From Bacteroidales bacterium (GTDB lineage Bacteria; Bacteroidota; Bacteroidia; Bacteroidales; UBA932), in contig SUYN01000002.1 of the NCBI GenBank assembly GCA_015060405.1, forward strand, positions 1 through 64,000: a DNA stretch of 64,000 nt. Direction: 5' to 3'. Within the stretch, counting starts at the first letter, position 1. Each line of letters begins with the position of its first letter. The notes under the pieces are model-generated. The model saw only the letters and a list, made by a program, of their open reading frames with translations. It was not told the DNA's origin and ran no database searches. The position numbers and the translations under genes are program-made. Of the stretch, positions 7,435 through 16,927 are shown in pieces.

Positions 7435-9651
7435 ATGGTTATGAAAGAGTTATCAAACATCAGCACACGGTTTTTATTGATATTTACGGCATCATTCCTT
7501 CTCGGATGCTCGGGAGAGGTGAATTACACCCGCTATGTCGATCCGAAGATCGGAACCGGTGGACACGGACATGTGTTCGTGGGTGCCAACGTGCCTTTCG
7601 GCTTCGTGCAGCTCGGACCGACGAGCATCCCGCAGGAGTGGGACTGGTGTTCGGGCTACCATGACAGCGACTCGACAGTGATAGGCTTCTCACACACGCA
7701 TCTCAGCGGAACCGGCATCGGTGACCTGTTCGACATAACGGTCATGCCGGTTGTGGGAGATTCCCTGACCTATGCCCGTGGCAGGGAAGAGGATCAGGAA
7801 TCAGGATTATGGTCATATGCAGACCGCAGCCGGGAGGTGGCAAAGCCCGGCTATTACAGCGTGCCGCTCACAAGATACGGAGTCATTGCAGAGCTCACGG
7901 CGACAGAGCGTGTGGGAATGCACAGATACACCTTTCCGAAGAGTGACGACGCCGGAATAGTATTCGACTTGAGGAACGGAGGATGCTGGGACAGTACGAC
8001 AGAGACGGCGATCGAATATGTCGACTCCGTCTCCATCAGGGGCTACCGCTTTTCGCGCGGCTGGGCTGACGACCAGAAGATATATTTCTACGCCGAATTC
8101 TCGAAACCGTTCAAGGACCTGTATGTCCACAGCGAGAATTATATGCCTTTATATGCAAGGGCGGACTTCGACACCACGGAAGGAGAACAGATCCTGCTTA
8201 AGGTCGGGCTGTCTCCTGTAAGCATGGAAGGCGCATATGAGAACCTGCAGGCGGAAGTGCCGGGATGGGACTTCGACGGAACTGCAGAGGCTGCGGAAAA
8301 GGTCTGGAACGACGAGCTGTCAAGAATCCGCGTCACTACAGATGACGAGGAGGCTCTGAAGATCTTCTACACTGCCTTATATCACACGATGACTGCTCCG
8401 GCAGCCTTCTGTGACATCGACGGGACATATAGAGGAGCCGACGGAAAGATACACGGGGATCCGGGATATGAGACATATACCATCTTCTCCCTCTGGGATA
8501 CCTACAGGGCCGCCATGCCGCTGTACAGCATATTCCAGCCGGAAAGATATGCCGACATGATCAACACCATGCTGGCGATATACAAGGAGCAGGGCAAACT
8601 GCCGGTGTGGCATCTTCACGGCTGCGAGACCGACTGCATGGTGGGAAATCCGGGCATACCTCCGGTGGCTGATGCTATCGTCAAGGGATTCGGAGGCTTT
8701 GACCATGAGCTGGCCTTCGAGGCGATGAAGGCCTCTGCCCTCAGGCCTGACAGGGGTCAGCAGCACAGGATGGAGTACGGCTACATCCCTTGCGACCTGA
8801 TGAACGAGTCCGTGGCCTATGACCTTGAATATGCGCTTGCTGACGGCGCCCTTGCCAATGCCGCAAGGATCATGGGCAAGGAGGAAGACTACAGGTACTT
8901 CCTGGACAGGAGCAGATCATATACCCGCCTGTTCGATCCTGAACTCAGATTCATAAGAGGAAAGGACAGCAAAGGCCGGTTCAGGGACTCCTACAGTCCG
9001 TTCTCGTCCGACCATCGCGGAGACGACTACTGCGAAGGCAACGGATGGCAGTACACATGGCTCGTACCCCACGATATAGAAGGACTGGCGGAATGCTTCG
9101 GAGGAAGGGATCAGCTCATCTGCAAGCTGGATTCCCTCTTCACCGTGTCATCGGTGCTCGAAGGCAATGCTTCGCCGGACATCTCAGGTCTGATTGGCCA
9201 ATATGCCCACGGCAATGAGCCAAGCCATCACATCCTGTACATATATGCGATGCTCGGCCAGCCATGGAAGACGGCTGACAAGGTGCGTGAAGTGCTCCAG
9301 ACACTGTACACGACCAGTCCGGACGGCCTCTGCGGCAACGAGGATGTCGGCCAGATGTCCGCATGGTACATCATGTCTGCCCTCGGATTCTACGAGGTGG
9401 AGCCGGCATCAGGAAGATACTGGTTCGGTTCACCTGTCTTTGACAGGGCTGAAATCCAGGTTCCCGGAGGGACATTCACCATCATCACAAAGGACAACAG
9501 CAAAGAAAACCGATATATCCGCAGCGTCACTCTCAACGGAGAGCCTTATACTGAAGGATATATCGGTCATAAGGATATCGCGGCCGGCGGAGAGCTTGTC
9601 ATTCAGATGGGAAAAGACAGGCCTGCCGCCGATGCCGGAAAGACTTTATAG
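7435..9651 (+). CDS. GH92 family alpha-mannosidase lipoprotein
   Basis: A 738-residue glycoside hydrolase family 92 protein, of the calcium-dependent exo-alpha-mannosidase class that Bacteroidales use on N-glycans and mannans. The N-terminal lipoprotein signal ends FLLGC (Cys 25). Family motifs include PKIGTGGHGH, VPFGFVQLGP and GFSHTHLSG in the N-domain. In the (alpha/alpha)6 barrel are EGNGWQYTW near 537, GNEPSHH, and the diagnostic GNEDVGQMSAW near 634. Full length. It is not beside a SusC/D pair, unlike many polysaccharide-utilization mannosidases. Its end overlaps the convergent M3 peptidase gene by 6 bases. A Met at 7441 is an alternative start. Confidence 0.93.
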   Translation: MVMKELSNISTRFLLIFTASFLLGCSGEVNYTRYVDPKIGTGGHGHVFVGANVPFGFVQLGPTSIPQEWDWCSGYHDSDSTVIGFSHTHLSGTGIGDLFDITVMPVVGDSLTYARGREEDQESGLWSYADRSREVAKPGYYSVPLTRYGVIAELTATERVGMHRYTFPKSDDAGIVFDLRNGGCWDSTTETAIEYVDSVSIRGYRFSRGWADDQKIYFYAEFSKPFKDLYVHSENYMPLYARADFDTTEGEQILLKVGLSPVSMEGAYENLQAEVPGWDFDGTAEAAEKVWNDELSRIRVTTDDEEALKIFYTALYHTMTAPAAFCDIDGTYRGADGKIHGDPGYETYTIFSLWDTYRAAMPLYSIFQPERYADMINTMLAIYKEQGKLPVWHLHGCETDCMVGNPGIPPVADAIVKGFGGFDHELAFEAMKASALRPDRGQQHRMEYGYIPCDLMNESVAYDLEYALADGALANAARIMGKEEDYRYFLDRSRSYTRLFDPELRFIRGKDSKGRFRDSYSPFSSDHRGDDYCEGNGWQYTWLVPHDIEGLAECFGGRDQLICKLDSLFTVSSVLEGNASPDISGLIGQYAHGNEPSHHILYIYAMLGQPWKTADKVREVLQTLYTTSPDGLCGNEDVGQMSAWYIMSALGFYEVEPASGRYWFGSPVFDRAEIQVPGGTFTIITKDNSKENRYIRSVTLNGEPYTEGYIGHKDIAAGGELVIQMGKDRPAADAGKTL

Positions 9652-11652
9652 TCCGCGTGCGCGGGTAAGGGCCTTAGGATCAGGATCCGCACCGCGGAAG
9701 CGGCGGTAGAGGTCCATAGGCTCGTCGCTGCCGCCCTTCTCGAGGACGTTCTGGCGGAATGACATGGCTGTCGCGCTGTCAAAGATTCCTTTCTCCATGA
9801 AAAGCTCGAAAGCGTCCTTGTCCAGAACCTCTGCCCAGAGATAGCTATAGTAGCCTGCACTGTATCCGCCGCTGAAGATGTGGGCGAAATAGGTGCTGCG
9901 GTAGCGTGGGATGATCTCGTCGATGAGGCCCATGTCCTTGCATGCCTGCGCCTCGAATGCCATAGGATCAAGACCCTCGACAGAATCAAGCATGTGCCAC
10001 TTTAGGTCGAGGATAGATGCCGCCGCAAGCTCTGTGGTCATGAAGCCCTGGTTGAATGTACCTGCCGCATTGATCTTTTCCACAAGCTCTGCAGGAATCA
10101 CCTCGCCTGTCTCATAGTGACGTGCATATCCCTCGAGGACCTCCGGCTGGAAGGCCCAGTTCTCCATGATCTGTGAAGGAAGCTCGACAAAGTCACGTGC
10201 CACTGATGTTCCGGCTACGCTCTTGTAGGTACACTGGCTGAGAAGGCCGTGAAGGGCATGGCCGAACTCATGGAACATTGTCTCCACCTCGTCGAGAGTC
10301 ATGAGAGAAGGCTTGCCGTCAACCGGCTTTGAGAAGTTGCCCACATTTACGATTACAGGACGGATGTCCTCACCGTCGATGATCTCCTGATTCACGAAGT
10401 TGTTCATCCATGCTCCGCCTCTCTTGGTGCTGCGAGGGAAGTAGTCTGTAAGAAGGATTCCTATGAGGGATCCGTCAGCATCAGTCACCTTGAAGCCCTC
10501 GACGTCAGCATGATACACAGGGATGTCTTCAAGCTGCTCGAAATTGAGGCCGAAGAGCTTTTGGGCTGTGTCGAATACGCCTGCACGCACATTCTCCATC
10601 TTGAAATATGGCTTGGTCTGCTCCTCGTCAAGTGCATACTTTGCCTTGCGGACCTTCTCGGCATAATATGCCCAGTCCCATGGCTCTATCTTAGAGCCAG
10701 AAGGAAGAAGACCTGCCTTGATGTCCTCGTCCATGATAGCCTGCATGTCCACGATCTCCTCCCTGGCCTTCTCCACAGCCGGAGCCATGATGCCTGCAAG
10801 GAAGGTGTCCACTGCCTCAGGAGTTCCAGCCATCTTGTCGTGGAGGATCATCTGTGCAGGGTTCTCATATCCGAGAAGGCCTGCCTTCTCGATACGGAGA
10901 GCCATCATCTTCATTATGAGGTCCTTGGTGTCGTTCTCATTACCGTTGTTGCCGCGTGAAGCATAGGCCTTGAACATCTTCTCGCGAAGCTCGCGGTCCT
11001 GAGTCGAGGCCATTGCCGCTCCATATTCTGAAATGGCCACGCCGAACTCTTCGGCAAATGCGTTGTTCTCTGCGAGGAGCCTGTTTCCGAAGGTGTTGGA
11101 AAGCGATGAGAGTTCCATGTTGATCTCACGCATCCTTGCCTGCTCTGCCTCGCCGAGGGCGATACCATTGTTTACAAAGCCGTTGTAGAGTTTCTTGAGG
11201 GCCATCTTCTGCTCCTGGTTCAGACCGAGATTCTCCATGTCGTTGTAAAGGACCTCTACCTTTGCGAAGAAGTCAGGGTTCATCGAGATGTTGTCTGAAT
11301 GTACTGAAAGCATAGGAAGGACCTGCTCCACGATCTTCTGGAGTGACTCCGTACCGTCTGTCTCGGAAAGGTTGAAGAGGACTCCCACCACGCGGTCAAG
11401 AATGGCGCCCGAACGCTCGTAAGCCGCCACGACATTCTCGAAGGTAGGTGCCTCCTGATTTGCTATGATGGCATCTATCTCAGCCTGCTGCTGAGCTATG
11501 CCGGCCTCCACTGCAGGGATGTAGTGCTCCTCCTGTACTGCATCAAAGTCAGGAATCGAATAAGGTGTGTCCCATCCGCTGAGGAAAGGGTTCTTGTTGT
11601 TGCACGCTACTGCTGCCATGATGATTGTTGTGATCAGTAATGTTCTTTTCAT
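9646..11652 (-). CDS. dcp: M3 family metallopeptidase (Dcp-like) lipoprotein
   Basis: A 668-residue zinc peptidase of the M3A group (thimet oligopeptidase/peptidyl-dipeptidase Dcp). The zinc site HEFGHALH is followed by the family-typical ARDFVELPSQIMENW and the C-terminal GGYSAGYYSYLWAEV. The opening NPFLSGWDTPYSIPDFD resembles Dcp. The N-terminal signal with a Cys (MKRTLLITTIIMAAVAC) indicates a lipoprotein, so it should trim peptides in the periplasm or at the cell surface. It follows the DUF5689 gene by 20 bases on the same strand and is probably the last gene of that run. Confidence 0.9.
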   Translation of the reverse strand: MKRTLLITTIIMAAVACNNKNPFLSGWDTPYSIPDFDAVQEEHYIPAVEAGIAQQQAEIDAIIANQEAPTFENVVAAYERSGAILDRVVGVLFNLSETDGTESLQKIVEQVLPMLSVHSDNISMNPDFFAKVEVLYNDMENLGLNQEQKMALKKLYNGFVNNGIALGEAEQARMREINMELSSLSNTFGNRLLAENNAFAEEFGVAISEYGAAMASTQDRELREKMFKAYASRGNNGNENDTKDLIMKMMALRIEKAGLLGYENPAQMILHDKMAGTPEAVDTFLAGIMAPAVEKAREEIVDMQAIMDEDIKAGLLPSGSKIEPWDWAYYAEKVRKAKYALDEEQTKPYFKMENVRAGVFDTAQKLFGLNFEQLEDIPVYHADVEGFKVTDADGSLIGILLTDYFPRSTKRGGAWMNNFVNQEIIDGEDIRPVIVNVGNFSKPVDGKPSLMTLDEVETMFHEFGHALHGLLSQCTYKSVAGTSVARDFVELPSQIMENWAFQPEVLEGYARHYETGEVIPAELVEKINAAGTFNQGFMTTELAAASILDLKWHMLDSVEGLDPMAFEAQACKDMGLIDEIIPRYRSTYFAHIFSGGYSAGYYSYLWAEVLDKDAFELFMEKGIFDSATAMSFRQNVLEKGGSDEPMDLYRRFRGADPDPKALTRARGL

Positions 11653-11672
11653 ACTATCGGATATATTTGTTC

Positions 11673-12743
11673 TTATTCATACCAAGGAGTTCCGTCTGCC
11701 TTCTTCACTCCGTCAAGGTCAATTAGGGTGAACTGCATCTCTGCCTCGAACTTGGTCAGGACTCCGGTAAAAGTAACCGTGGCCCCGCCGTCAAGGACCG
11801 GCTGCGGGATGTCCACATCCGACCACTTCGCATAGCCGCTGGAGCGCACCTGAAGGTATTTCCTGTTTCCTGAAAGGCCGGGCATCTCGAAGTACTGGTT
11901 CATGGTGTACGGCTGAGGCTTGATCAGATGCTTGCGCTCTCCCACAGTCACACCGTCATTCATGACGGCTGCATCGAAGTCACCATTGTCCACATGTTCC
12001 TTGAAAAGGCTCTCTGACATCGCCCATGAAGTGATGTTCCAGTTATGGCCGTCCTCATCATCAAGGAAGAAGCGGTTCCAGTTGGACTTCTTGTCTGACT
12101 CCTTAACTATATTAGGATCGATGTAACCGATCAGGAAGATCTTGTTGCTGTAGATGCAGTCCTCGATGGTCACGAGTGTTCCGAGATATTTCTCGTCATA
12201 CACATGGTCTCCTGAGATTGTCACAGGCTGAATGATTTCCTTCTCGTCTGCCATTGCGCCCTTGAACACATGGTTGTCGATGATGGCAGAGTGCTCCAGA
12301 TAGGCTGTCTCATATTCCCCTGTCTCATCCTTGTAACCGATCTGAAGCATTCCTTCATAGCTTCCTACCGTAAGGTCGGTGCAGTCGACATATATCCACT
12401 GGCCCACCTTGTAGTCGTTATAGAGGCCGTTCTTGCCGATCTTGATCTCGATGCCGCCGGTCGCATCCTGGATGTAGAAGCTCTTGTAGATGTTTCCTGT
12501 CTTGTCGGATGTTATGATCTGTCCCTTGATGACACAGTTCTTCGCTATGTCATACGGCCTGTTGCCGTTGTCGACGTACATCTGCTTCACTTCTGCAATG
12601 GATGTGAACCTGCCGAAATCCTTGTCGGTATAGACCTTCTGAGGTTCGGGATCAGGGTACTTTCCCTGGAACACCACAGGCTGGAACTCCTCGCATCCGG
12701 CAAAGAGTGCCGCAGCCAACATTATTGTATAGATTTTCTTCAT
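11673..12743 (-). CDS. DUF5689 domain lipoprotein (OB-fold-like)
   Basis: A 356-residue protein with a lipoprotein signal (MKKIYTIMLAAALFAGC) and acidic residues after the Cys. The N-half carries DUF5689: SIAEVKQMYVDNG, then NCVIKGQIITSDKTGN, YKSFYIQDATGGIEIKI and KVGQWIYVDC, a pattern like the nucleic-acid-binding OB folds of secreted nucleases. In Bacteroidota these proteins usually follow a TonB-dependent receptor, as here with a 3-base gap. I infer that it is the surface-exposed partner of that receptor. The ligand is not known from sequence alone. Confidence 0.85.
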   Translation of the reverse strand: MKKIYTIMLAAALFAGCEEFQPVVFQGKYPDPEPQKVYTDKDFGRFTSIAEVKQMYVDNGNRPYDIAKNCVIKGQIITSDKTGNIYKSFYIQDATGGIEIKIGKNGLYNDYKVGQWIYVDCTDLTVGSYEGMLQIGYKDETGEYETAYLEHSAIIDNHVFKGAMADEKEIIQPVTISGDHVYDEKYLGTLVTIEDCIYSNKIFLIGYIDPNIVKESDKKSNWNRFFLDDEDGHNWNITSWAMSESLFKEHVDNGDFDAAVMNDGVTVGERKHLIKPQPYTMNQYFEMPGLSGNRKYLQVRSSGYAKWSDVDIPQPVLDGGATVTFTGVLTKFEAEMQFTLIDLDGVKKADGTPWYE

Positions 12744-12746
12744 ACC

Positions 12747-15710
12747 TTAGAATCTGAAATAGAGGTTCAACATATAGTTAAAGCCCGGCATGTAGAAGTA
12801 CTTCGAATCGAAGCGGTAGAACCTCTCGGCGCTCTCGCTGTCGATCAGACGGGTCTGCTCATAGCCACCGGTCTTCACCCACCTGTTGTTGGTGATATTC
12901 TGGAGGTTGAGAGAGAAGCCGAAGTTGTACTTGCGGTCGATGTACCACGACTTTCCTATGCTGGCATTAAGCAGGAACACAGGGTCAAACTCCTCCTGGG
13001 CAGCCATATATTCGACCTCAACCGGAGTGAAGATGCCATCCGGACCGTTCACTGCAAGGTCTGTCCTGTAGCCCGGGTTCATGTCAAGGTAGGACTTTGC
13101 AAAATACTGGGCATCAATCTCGAAGAACCAGTATGAGTTCGTTCGGTAGTTAAGTCCGAGATCGGCAGCGACCTGAGGTGTGGAAGGCACATAGTGTTTC
13201 TGGTATCTCTCCACAACATAATTTCCGTCAAGATCCGTCTCATATACTGTGGCACCTGACTCGTCGGTATATTTCCTGAACACAGGGTGGCTTGCCCAAT
13301 AAGGAACCTGTGCATTGTCATGGACCACCTCTGCGCTGTTATCCACAGTCTGGGTCATGCGTGGAGTAGAAGTGTATATATACTCGCCCCAGCTGAGGGC
13401 TCCCTCAACTGAAAGTCCCTGTACAGGCAGCGGAACCTTGAATCCGAGCTCGAGACCTATGTGACGCTGGTCTATTCCGCTCATCGCAAAGTTCGTGAAC
13501 GAGTTCTGCGAGTCGTCATAGAAGCTCATCATGTCGGTCTGGTCCATGATGGTGGTGTAGAAGCCTGTCACGCGGACATTGTAGCCGTTGTTGCTGTACT
13601 GATAGTTGAGGTCGGCTGAAACGGTCTTCATTGTCTCAAGATTCGGAACAAGAGAGTTCCTTGTACGAGGAGATATGAATGACTGTGCGAATGTAGGGGC
13701 ATCATTGAAGTAGCCTCCGTTCGCATAGATCCTGTGTCCTCCTGCGAAGTGATACTGGAGACCGAGCTTTGCGGAATATGTAAGGAAGTCTGAAACTGCA
13801 GACCTGCCTTTTGAAGTGATAGGGACAAGCTTGCCGTCCACCTTCTCATATGTGGTGAGGTTCCTGTCACCTACGATGAAGTCAGAGCCGTCATCGTTGA
13901 GACCCGGGAAGAGACCCTTTCTCACAAGACCGTCTCTCCAGAACTTCTCATAGCCTGCCTGAAGGGCGAGGTTTGCCTTGAAGCCTCCGAGATCGAGGGA
14001 GCCGTTGGCCCATGCCTCCGCCTTACGTATGTCGGCATAGTAATCATAGCCATATTTGTCACCTTGGAAAAGGATCTGGGCAGTGCCATGGTCCAGATAG
14101 TAATCCAGGTCATTCTGGACCATCTCCGGACTGGAAGCGAAGTCACGCTCTGCAAACTGGTCGATATTCATATAGTACATACCGCCGAGAAGGTCATCAA
14201 GCTTCTTGTAGTACTCCGTGCGGTTCCACTTGTAGCTGAGACCTCCTGTGAGAGTGAACACCCTGCTTGCATTCCACTTCACATTTGCACCCAGGTTCAC
14301 ATCGTTCTGGTCCACACGACGTTCCTCGATAACATATTTCGAGCGGGCCATGCCGTTTGCGTCGATGTTGTTCCAGTTTACATTATAGAGTCTGTCCCAG
14401 TTCAGATGGGCGTACTCCGGAATATTCTCTTCCCATGCATACTGAGCCCAGGCCGCCTTCTCGGCATTCTGCCTGCCATAGTCCGGATCATCCATCCAGA
14501 AGTAGCTCGGAAGGTTGCGGTAGTAGTCCGGGCGAGGATCCGGTGCGTCATACCAGTCCATGGCGGTATATCCGTTCTTACCTGTCCTCCAGAGCACTGT
14601 CGCCGAGGCCTCGAGATCATCAGAAGGGTTCACGGTGTACTTGAGTATGGTCACAGGCTCGAAGGTCTTGCGGACACGGGCATTGCGTACCCTGCCGTTC
14701 TGGTAACCCCAGTTGCTGTTGTACATGTTGTCGCCCATCATGTCATATACCTCCTGCGTCGAAGCATTCTGTGCGCCACGCTGGCCGGGAGCCGCGAAGG
14801 TCACAAGGCTGAGACGGTGCATGTCACCGAACTTCTTCTCGACACCCGCATAGTAGGCGAAGTTGCGGTAGAAGACACCCTGCACCCAGTCGTTTCCTCC
14901 AAGGCGGGCAGACACGTTGAATGCATATGACCAGCCGTTGTCCAGCTCTCCTGAGGCGTATGTTGCCATGAGACGGAGGCGGTAGAGGGCGCTGTTTGTC
15001 AGCGCGCTGAAACGCCAGCCAGGACGTACGCTTGAAGGCACAGCATGGATGTTGGTCACACCGTTGTATCCTCCATATCCATAGTCTGAAACCTCATTTC
15101 CTACAGTTGTCTCCTTGCTTCTCATGGCCTCGTTAAGACCGCTCCAGAGAGAGTATGGGGAATAACCTGTTATGGCATCATTCATCCTGATGCCGCTGAG
15201 GTAGACATCCTGAGATTCATTCGTATATCCTCTGTTCTTGAAGCGGATGGAACTGAAGCCGAAGCTTGCGATGTTGGTGAACGGGTCATTGCTGCCGAAA
15301 AGGATGGACGGAGCATCCTCGAAGCCGGAGTCATCCATATCAAACTCCGCAAAGCTGGAGTCATCGACATCGGCCACCACCTGCTCAACGACCATTCCCA
15401 CGAAGACGAGGTCCTTCACATATCCTTCGACCGTCACGTTGACATGGGCATCGAGATAGCCGTTTACACGGATGGTCAGGTCATACATTCCGTTAGGAAG
15501 ACCCTCCATAAGGAAGCGGCCTTCTGCATCAGATACAGCCGTGGCGACGGTTTCTCCGTTCTGCGAGAGCGTCAGGGCAGCATCTGCGACAGGCACTCTG
15601 CCGGCACGGTTCACTACCGTACCTTTCACTCCGCCCCAGTCATTCTTCTGAGCGAAGAGGACGGATGAGCAAAGCAGTGCCGCGATGAATAATAATACTT
15701 TCTTTATCAT
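12747..15710 (-). CDS. TonB-dependent receptor with carboxypeptidase-regulatory N-domain
   Basis: A 987-residue outer-membrane receptor. A signal peptide ends FAQ. A CarboxypepD_reg-like beta-sandwich covers about 27-105 (GGVKGTVVNRAGRVPVADAA). The plug domain is degenerate, containing RFKNRGYTNESQDVYLSGI. A long beta-barrel ends in NLYFRF, with the aromatic C-terminus needed for outer-membrane assembly. It sits directly before the DUF5689 gene and downstream of secreted nuclease and phosphodiesterase genes, so I infer uptake of nucleic-acid breakdown products or a related ligand. It is not a classical SusC paired with SusD. Confidence 0.9.
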   Translation of the reverse strand: MIKKVLLFIAALLCSSVLFAQKNDWGGVKGTVVNRAGRVPVADAALTLSQNGETVATAVSDAEGRFLMEGLPNGMYDLTIRVNGYLDAHVNVTVEGYVKDLVFVGMVVEQVVADVDDSSFAEFDMDDSGFEDAPSILFGSNDPFTNIASFGFSSIRFKNRGYTNESQDVYLSGIRMNDAITGYSPYSLWSGLNEAMRSKETTVGNEVSDYGYGGYNGVTNIHAVPSSVRPGWRFSALTNSALYRLRLMATYASGELDNGWSYAFNVSARLGGNDWVQGVFYRNFAYYAGVEKKFGDMHRLSLVTFAAPGQRGAQNASTQEVYDMMGDNMYNSNWGYQNGRVRNARVRKTFEPVTILKYTVNPSDDLEASATVLWRTGKNGYTAMDWYDAPDPRPDYYRNLPSYFWMDDPDYGRQNAEKAAWAQYAWEENIPEYAHLNWDRLYNVNWNNIDANGMARSKYVIEERRVDQNDVNLGANVKWNASRVFTLTGGLSYKWNRTEYYKKLDDLLGGMYYMNIDQFAERDFASSPEMVQNDLDYYLDHGTAQILFQGDKYGYDYYADIRKAEAWANGSLDLGGFKANLALQAGYEKFWRDGLVRKGLFPGLNDDGSDFIVGDRNLTTYEKVDGKLVPITSKGRSAVSDFLTYSAKLGLQYHFAGGHRIYANGGYFNDAPTFAQSFISPRTRNSLVPNLETMKTVSADLNYQYSNNGYNVRVTGFYTTIMDQTDMMSFYDDSQNSFTNFAMSGIDQRHIGLELGFKVPLPVQGLSVEGALSWGEYIYTSTPRMTQTVDNSAEVVHDNAQVPYWASHPVFRKYTDESGATVYETDLDGNYVVERYQKHYVPSTPQVAADLGLNYRTNSYWFFEIDAQYFAKSYLDMNPGYRTDLAVNGPDGIFTPVEVEYMAAQEEFDPVFLLNASIGKSWYIDRKYNFGFSLNLQNITNNRWVKTGGYEQTRLIDSESAERFYRFDSKYFYMPGFNYMLNLYFRF

Positions 15711-15725
15711 TTATTATCTGTTTTA

Positions 15726-15836
15726 GATCCCCGGTCGAGCCGGGGATGACGGGATAAACAACATGTAGTCATTGCCGGGTTGACCATTCGTCATTGCCGG
15801 CTGGACCATTCGTCATTGCCGGCTTGACCGGCAATC
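15726..15836. repeat. Palindromic element copies with a 22-bp tandem array
   Basis: One intact 25-bp element lies at 15726-15750 on the plus strand. Three minus-strand units follow at a 22-base period starting at 15768, 15790 and 15812. The first two are half-elements (GTCATTGCCGG plus GACCATTC) and the third is an intact copy at 15812-15836. The last base is also part of the stop codon of the upstream EEP gene. The whole block separates that gene from the TonB receptor gene on their probable common transcript. Confidence 0.85.
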
Positions 15837-16912
15837 TATTTAGTGATTACGATATAAGTCGGATAATGGTCACTGTACCCTCCGATGAACGATCCGTTGG
15901 AGAAGGTCCTGAACGGAGTCCCCTTGTACTGACCCTTCTGGTTGGTAAGGAACTTTGGATTGTAAATGCGTCCGTAATATCCCTTCTTATGCAGCGGGAG
16001 AAGTCCAAAAGTGCCGTCCTGAGGGTTTGCAAGGGCATTGTTCACCAGGAGAAGGTCATATATGCTCCACACTCCCTGATATGCGAGTGAGCCGAATCCG
16101 GCCTTGAGCATGGAAGTGAAAGGAGAGAAGAAGTCCTCGTCGGTCACGTCCTCCCTGAACTCCCTGCCGTGAAGATACTCAGCCATTGACGGGTCGGTCG
16201 GGTTGTCGTTCATGTCACCCATGCACACGATCTTGATTCCCGGATATTTCTCCTGCATCATCATGGCATGATTGTACATGATCTCGCCACCACGGTCGCG
16301 GAGCTGGTTGCCGCCCTTCTTTCCTCCTGCACGGGATGGAAGGTGGGCTACATATATGGCGAAATGTTCGCCGTCGATTGTTCCATGCACCATGAGGATG
16401 TCACGGGTACGGAAATAGTCTCTCTCCTCCTGCGACTGGATCCAGTCTATCGAACTGCCCTCGAAAGTAAACGGAATCGATTCGCTTTCAATGAATCTGA
16501 AGACTTCAGGCTTGTACAGAAGAGCCACATCGACTCCTCGTCTGTCCGGACCGTCGTAGTGTACGATCTGGTAATTGGCTTCCGCAATCTGAGGTTCCAT
16601 GACAAGATCCTCGAGCACAAGTCTGTTCTCGATCTCCGACACGCCAAGCAGAGCATGCCATGCGCCGTTGTCTTCCTTCATGGACCTTATCACCTTGGCC
16701 ATGTTCTGAAGCTTCTTCTGATACTTCGCTTCGGTCCACTTGTTCTTTCCTTCAGGAAGGAACTCCTCGTCATTCTTTGCCGGGTCGTTGTATGTATCAA
16801 AGAGATTCTCAAGGTTGTAGAATCCTATCACATAGTTCTTTGTGGCCTTCTGGGCCTGTGCGCATGTGCTGAAAAGCACCATTGCCGCAAATATGATCGC
16901 TATTCTTTTCAT
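15836..16912 (-). CDS. Secreted endonuclease/exonuclease/phosphatase family protein
   Basis: A 358-residue EEP-superfamily phosphodiesterase with a cleavable signal (MKRIAIIFAAMVLFSTCAQAQ). Catalytic motifs are in order: FYNLENLF (metal-ligand Asn, about 34), VSEIENR (metal Glu, about 93), RRGVDVALLY, VAHLPSR (His), MGDMNDNP (Asp/Asn) and SDHYP (terminal Asp-His). All key residues are present, so it should be active on phosphodiester or phosphomonoester substrates outside the cytoplasm. It starts 15 bases after the nuclease lipoprotein gene, which supports a shared role in nucleic-acid breakdown. Confidence 0.9.
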   Translation of the reverse strand: MKRIAIIFAAMVLFSTCAQAQKATKNYVIGFYNLENLFDTYNDPAKNDEEFLPEGKNKWTEAKYQKKLQNMAKVIRSMKEDNGAWHALLGVSEIENRLVLEDLVMEPQIAEANYQIVHYDGPDRRGVDVALLYKPEVFRFIESESIPFTFEGSSIDWIQSQEERDYFRTRDILMVHGTIDGEHFAIYVAHLPSRAGGKKGGNQLRDRGGEIMYNHAMMMQEKYPGIKIVCMGDMNDNPTDPSMAEYLHGREFREDVTDEDFFSPFTSMLKAGFGSLAYQGVWSIYDLLLVNNALANPQDGTFGLLPLHKKGYYGRIYNPKFLTNQKGQYKGTPFRTFSNGSFIGGYSDHYPTYIVITK

Positions 16913-16927
16913 ATATATACTGTTGTG

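Noticed and set aside
12270..13136. A 288-codon open frame on the plus strand opposite the DUF5689 and TonB receptor genes
   Set aside because: It lies antisense to genes with clear homology, has a Val/Leu/Cys-rich composition typical of a shadow frame, and no promoter or family resemblance.
14064..14930. Another 288-codon plus-strand frame within the TonB receptor gene
   Set aside because: Antisense shadow of the receptor; no recognisable protein features.
15768..15836. CRISPR-like spacing of short repeats (also at 36481-36548)
   Set aside because: Units are contiguous 22-bp tandem copies with no unique spacers, only three units, and no cas genes nearby; they derive from the palindromic element.
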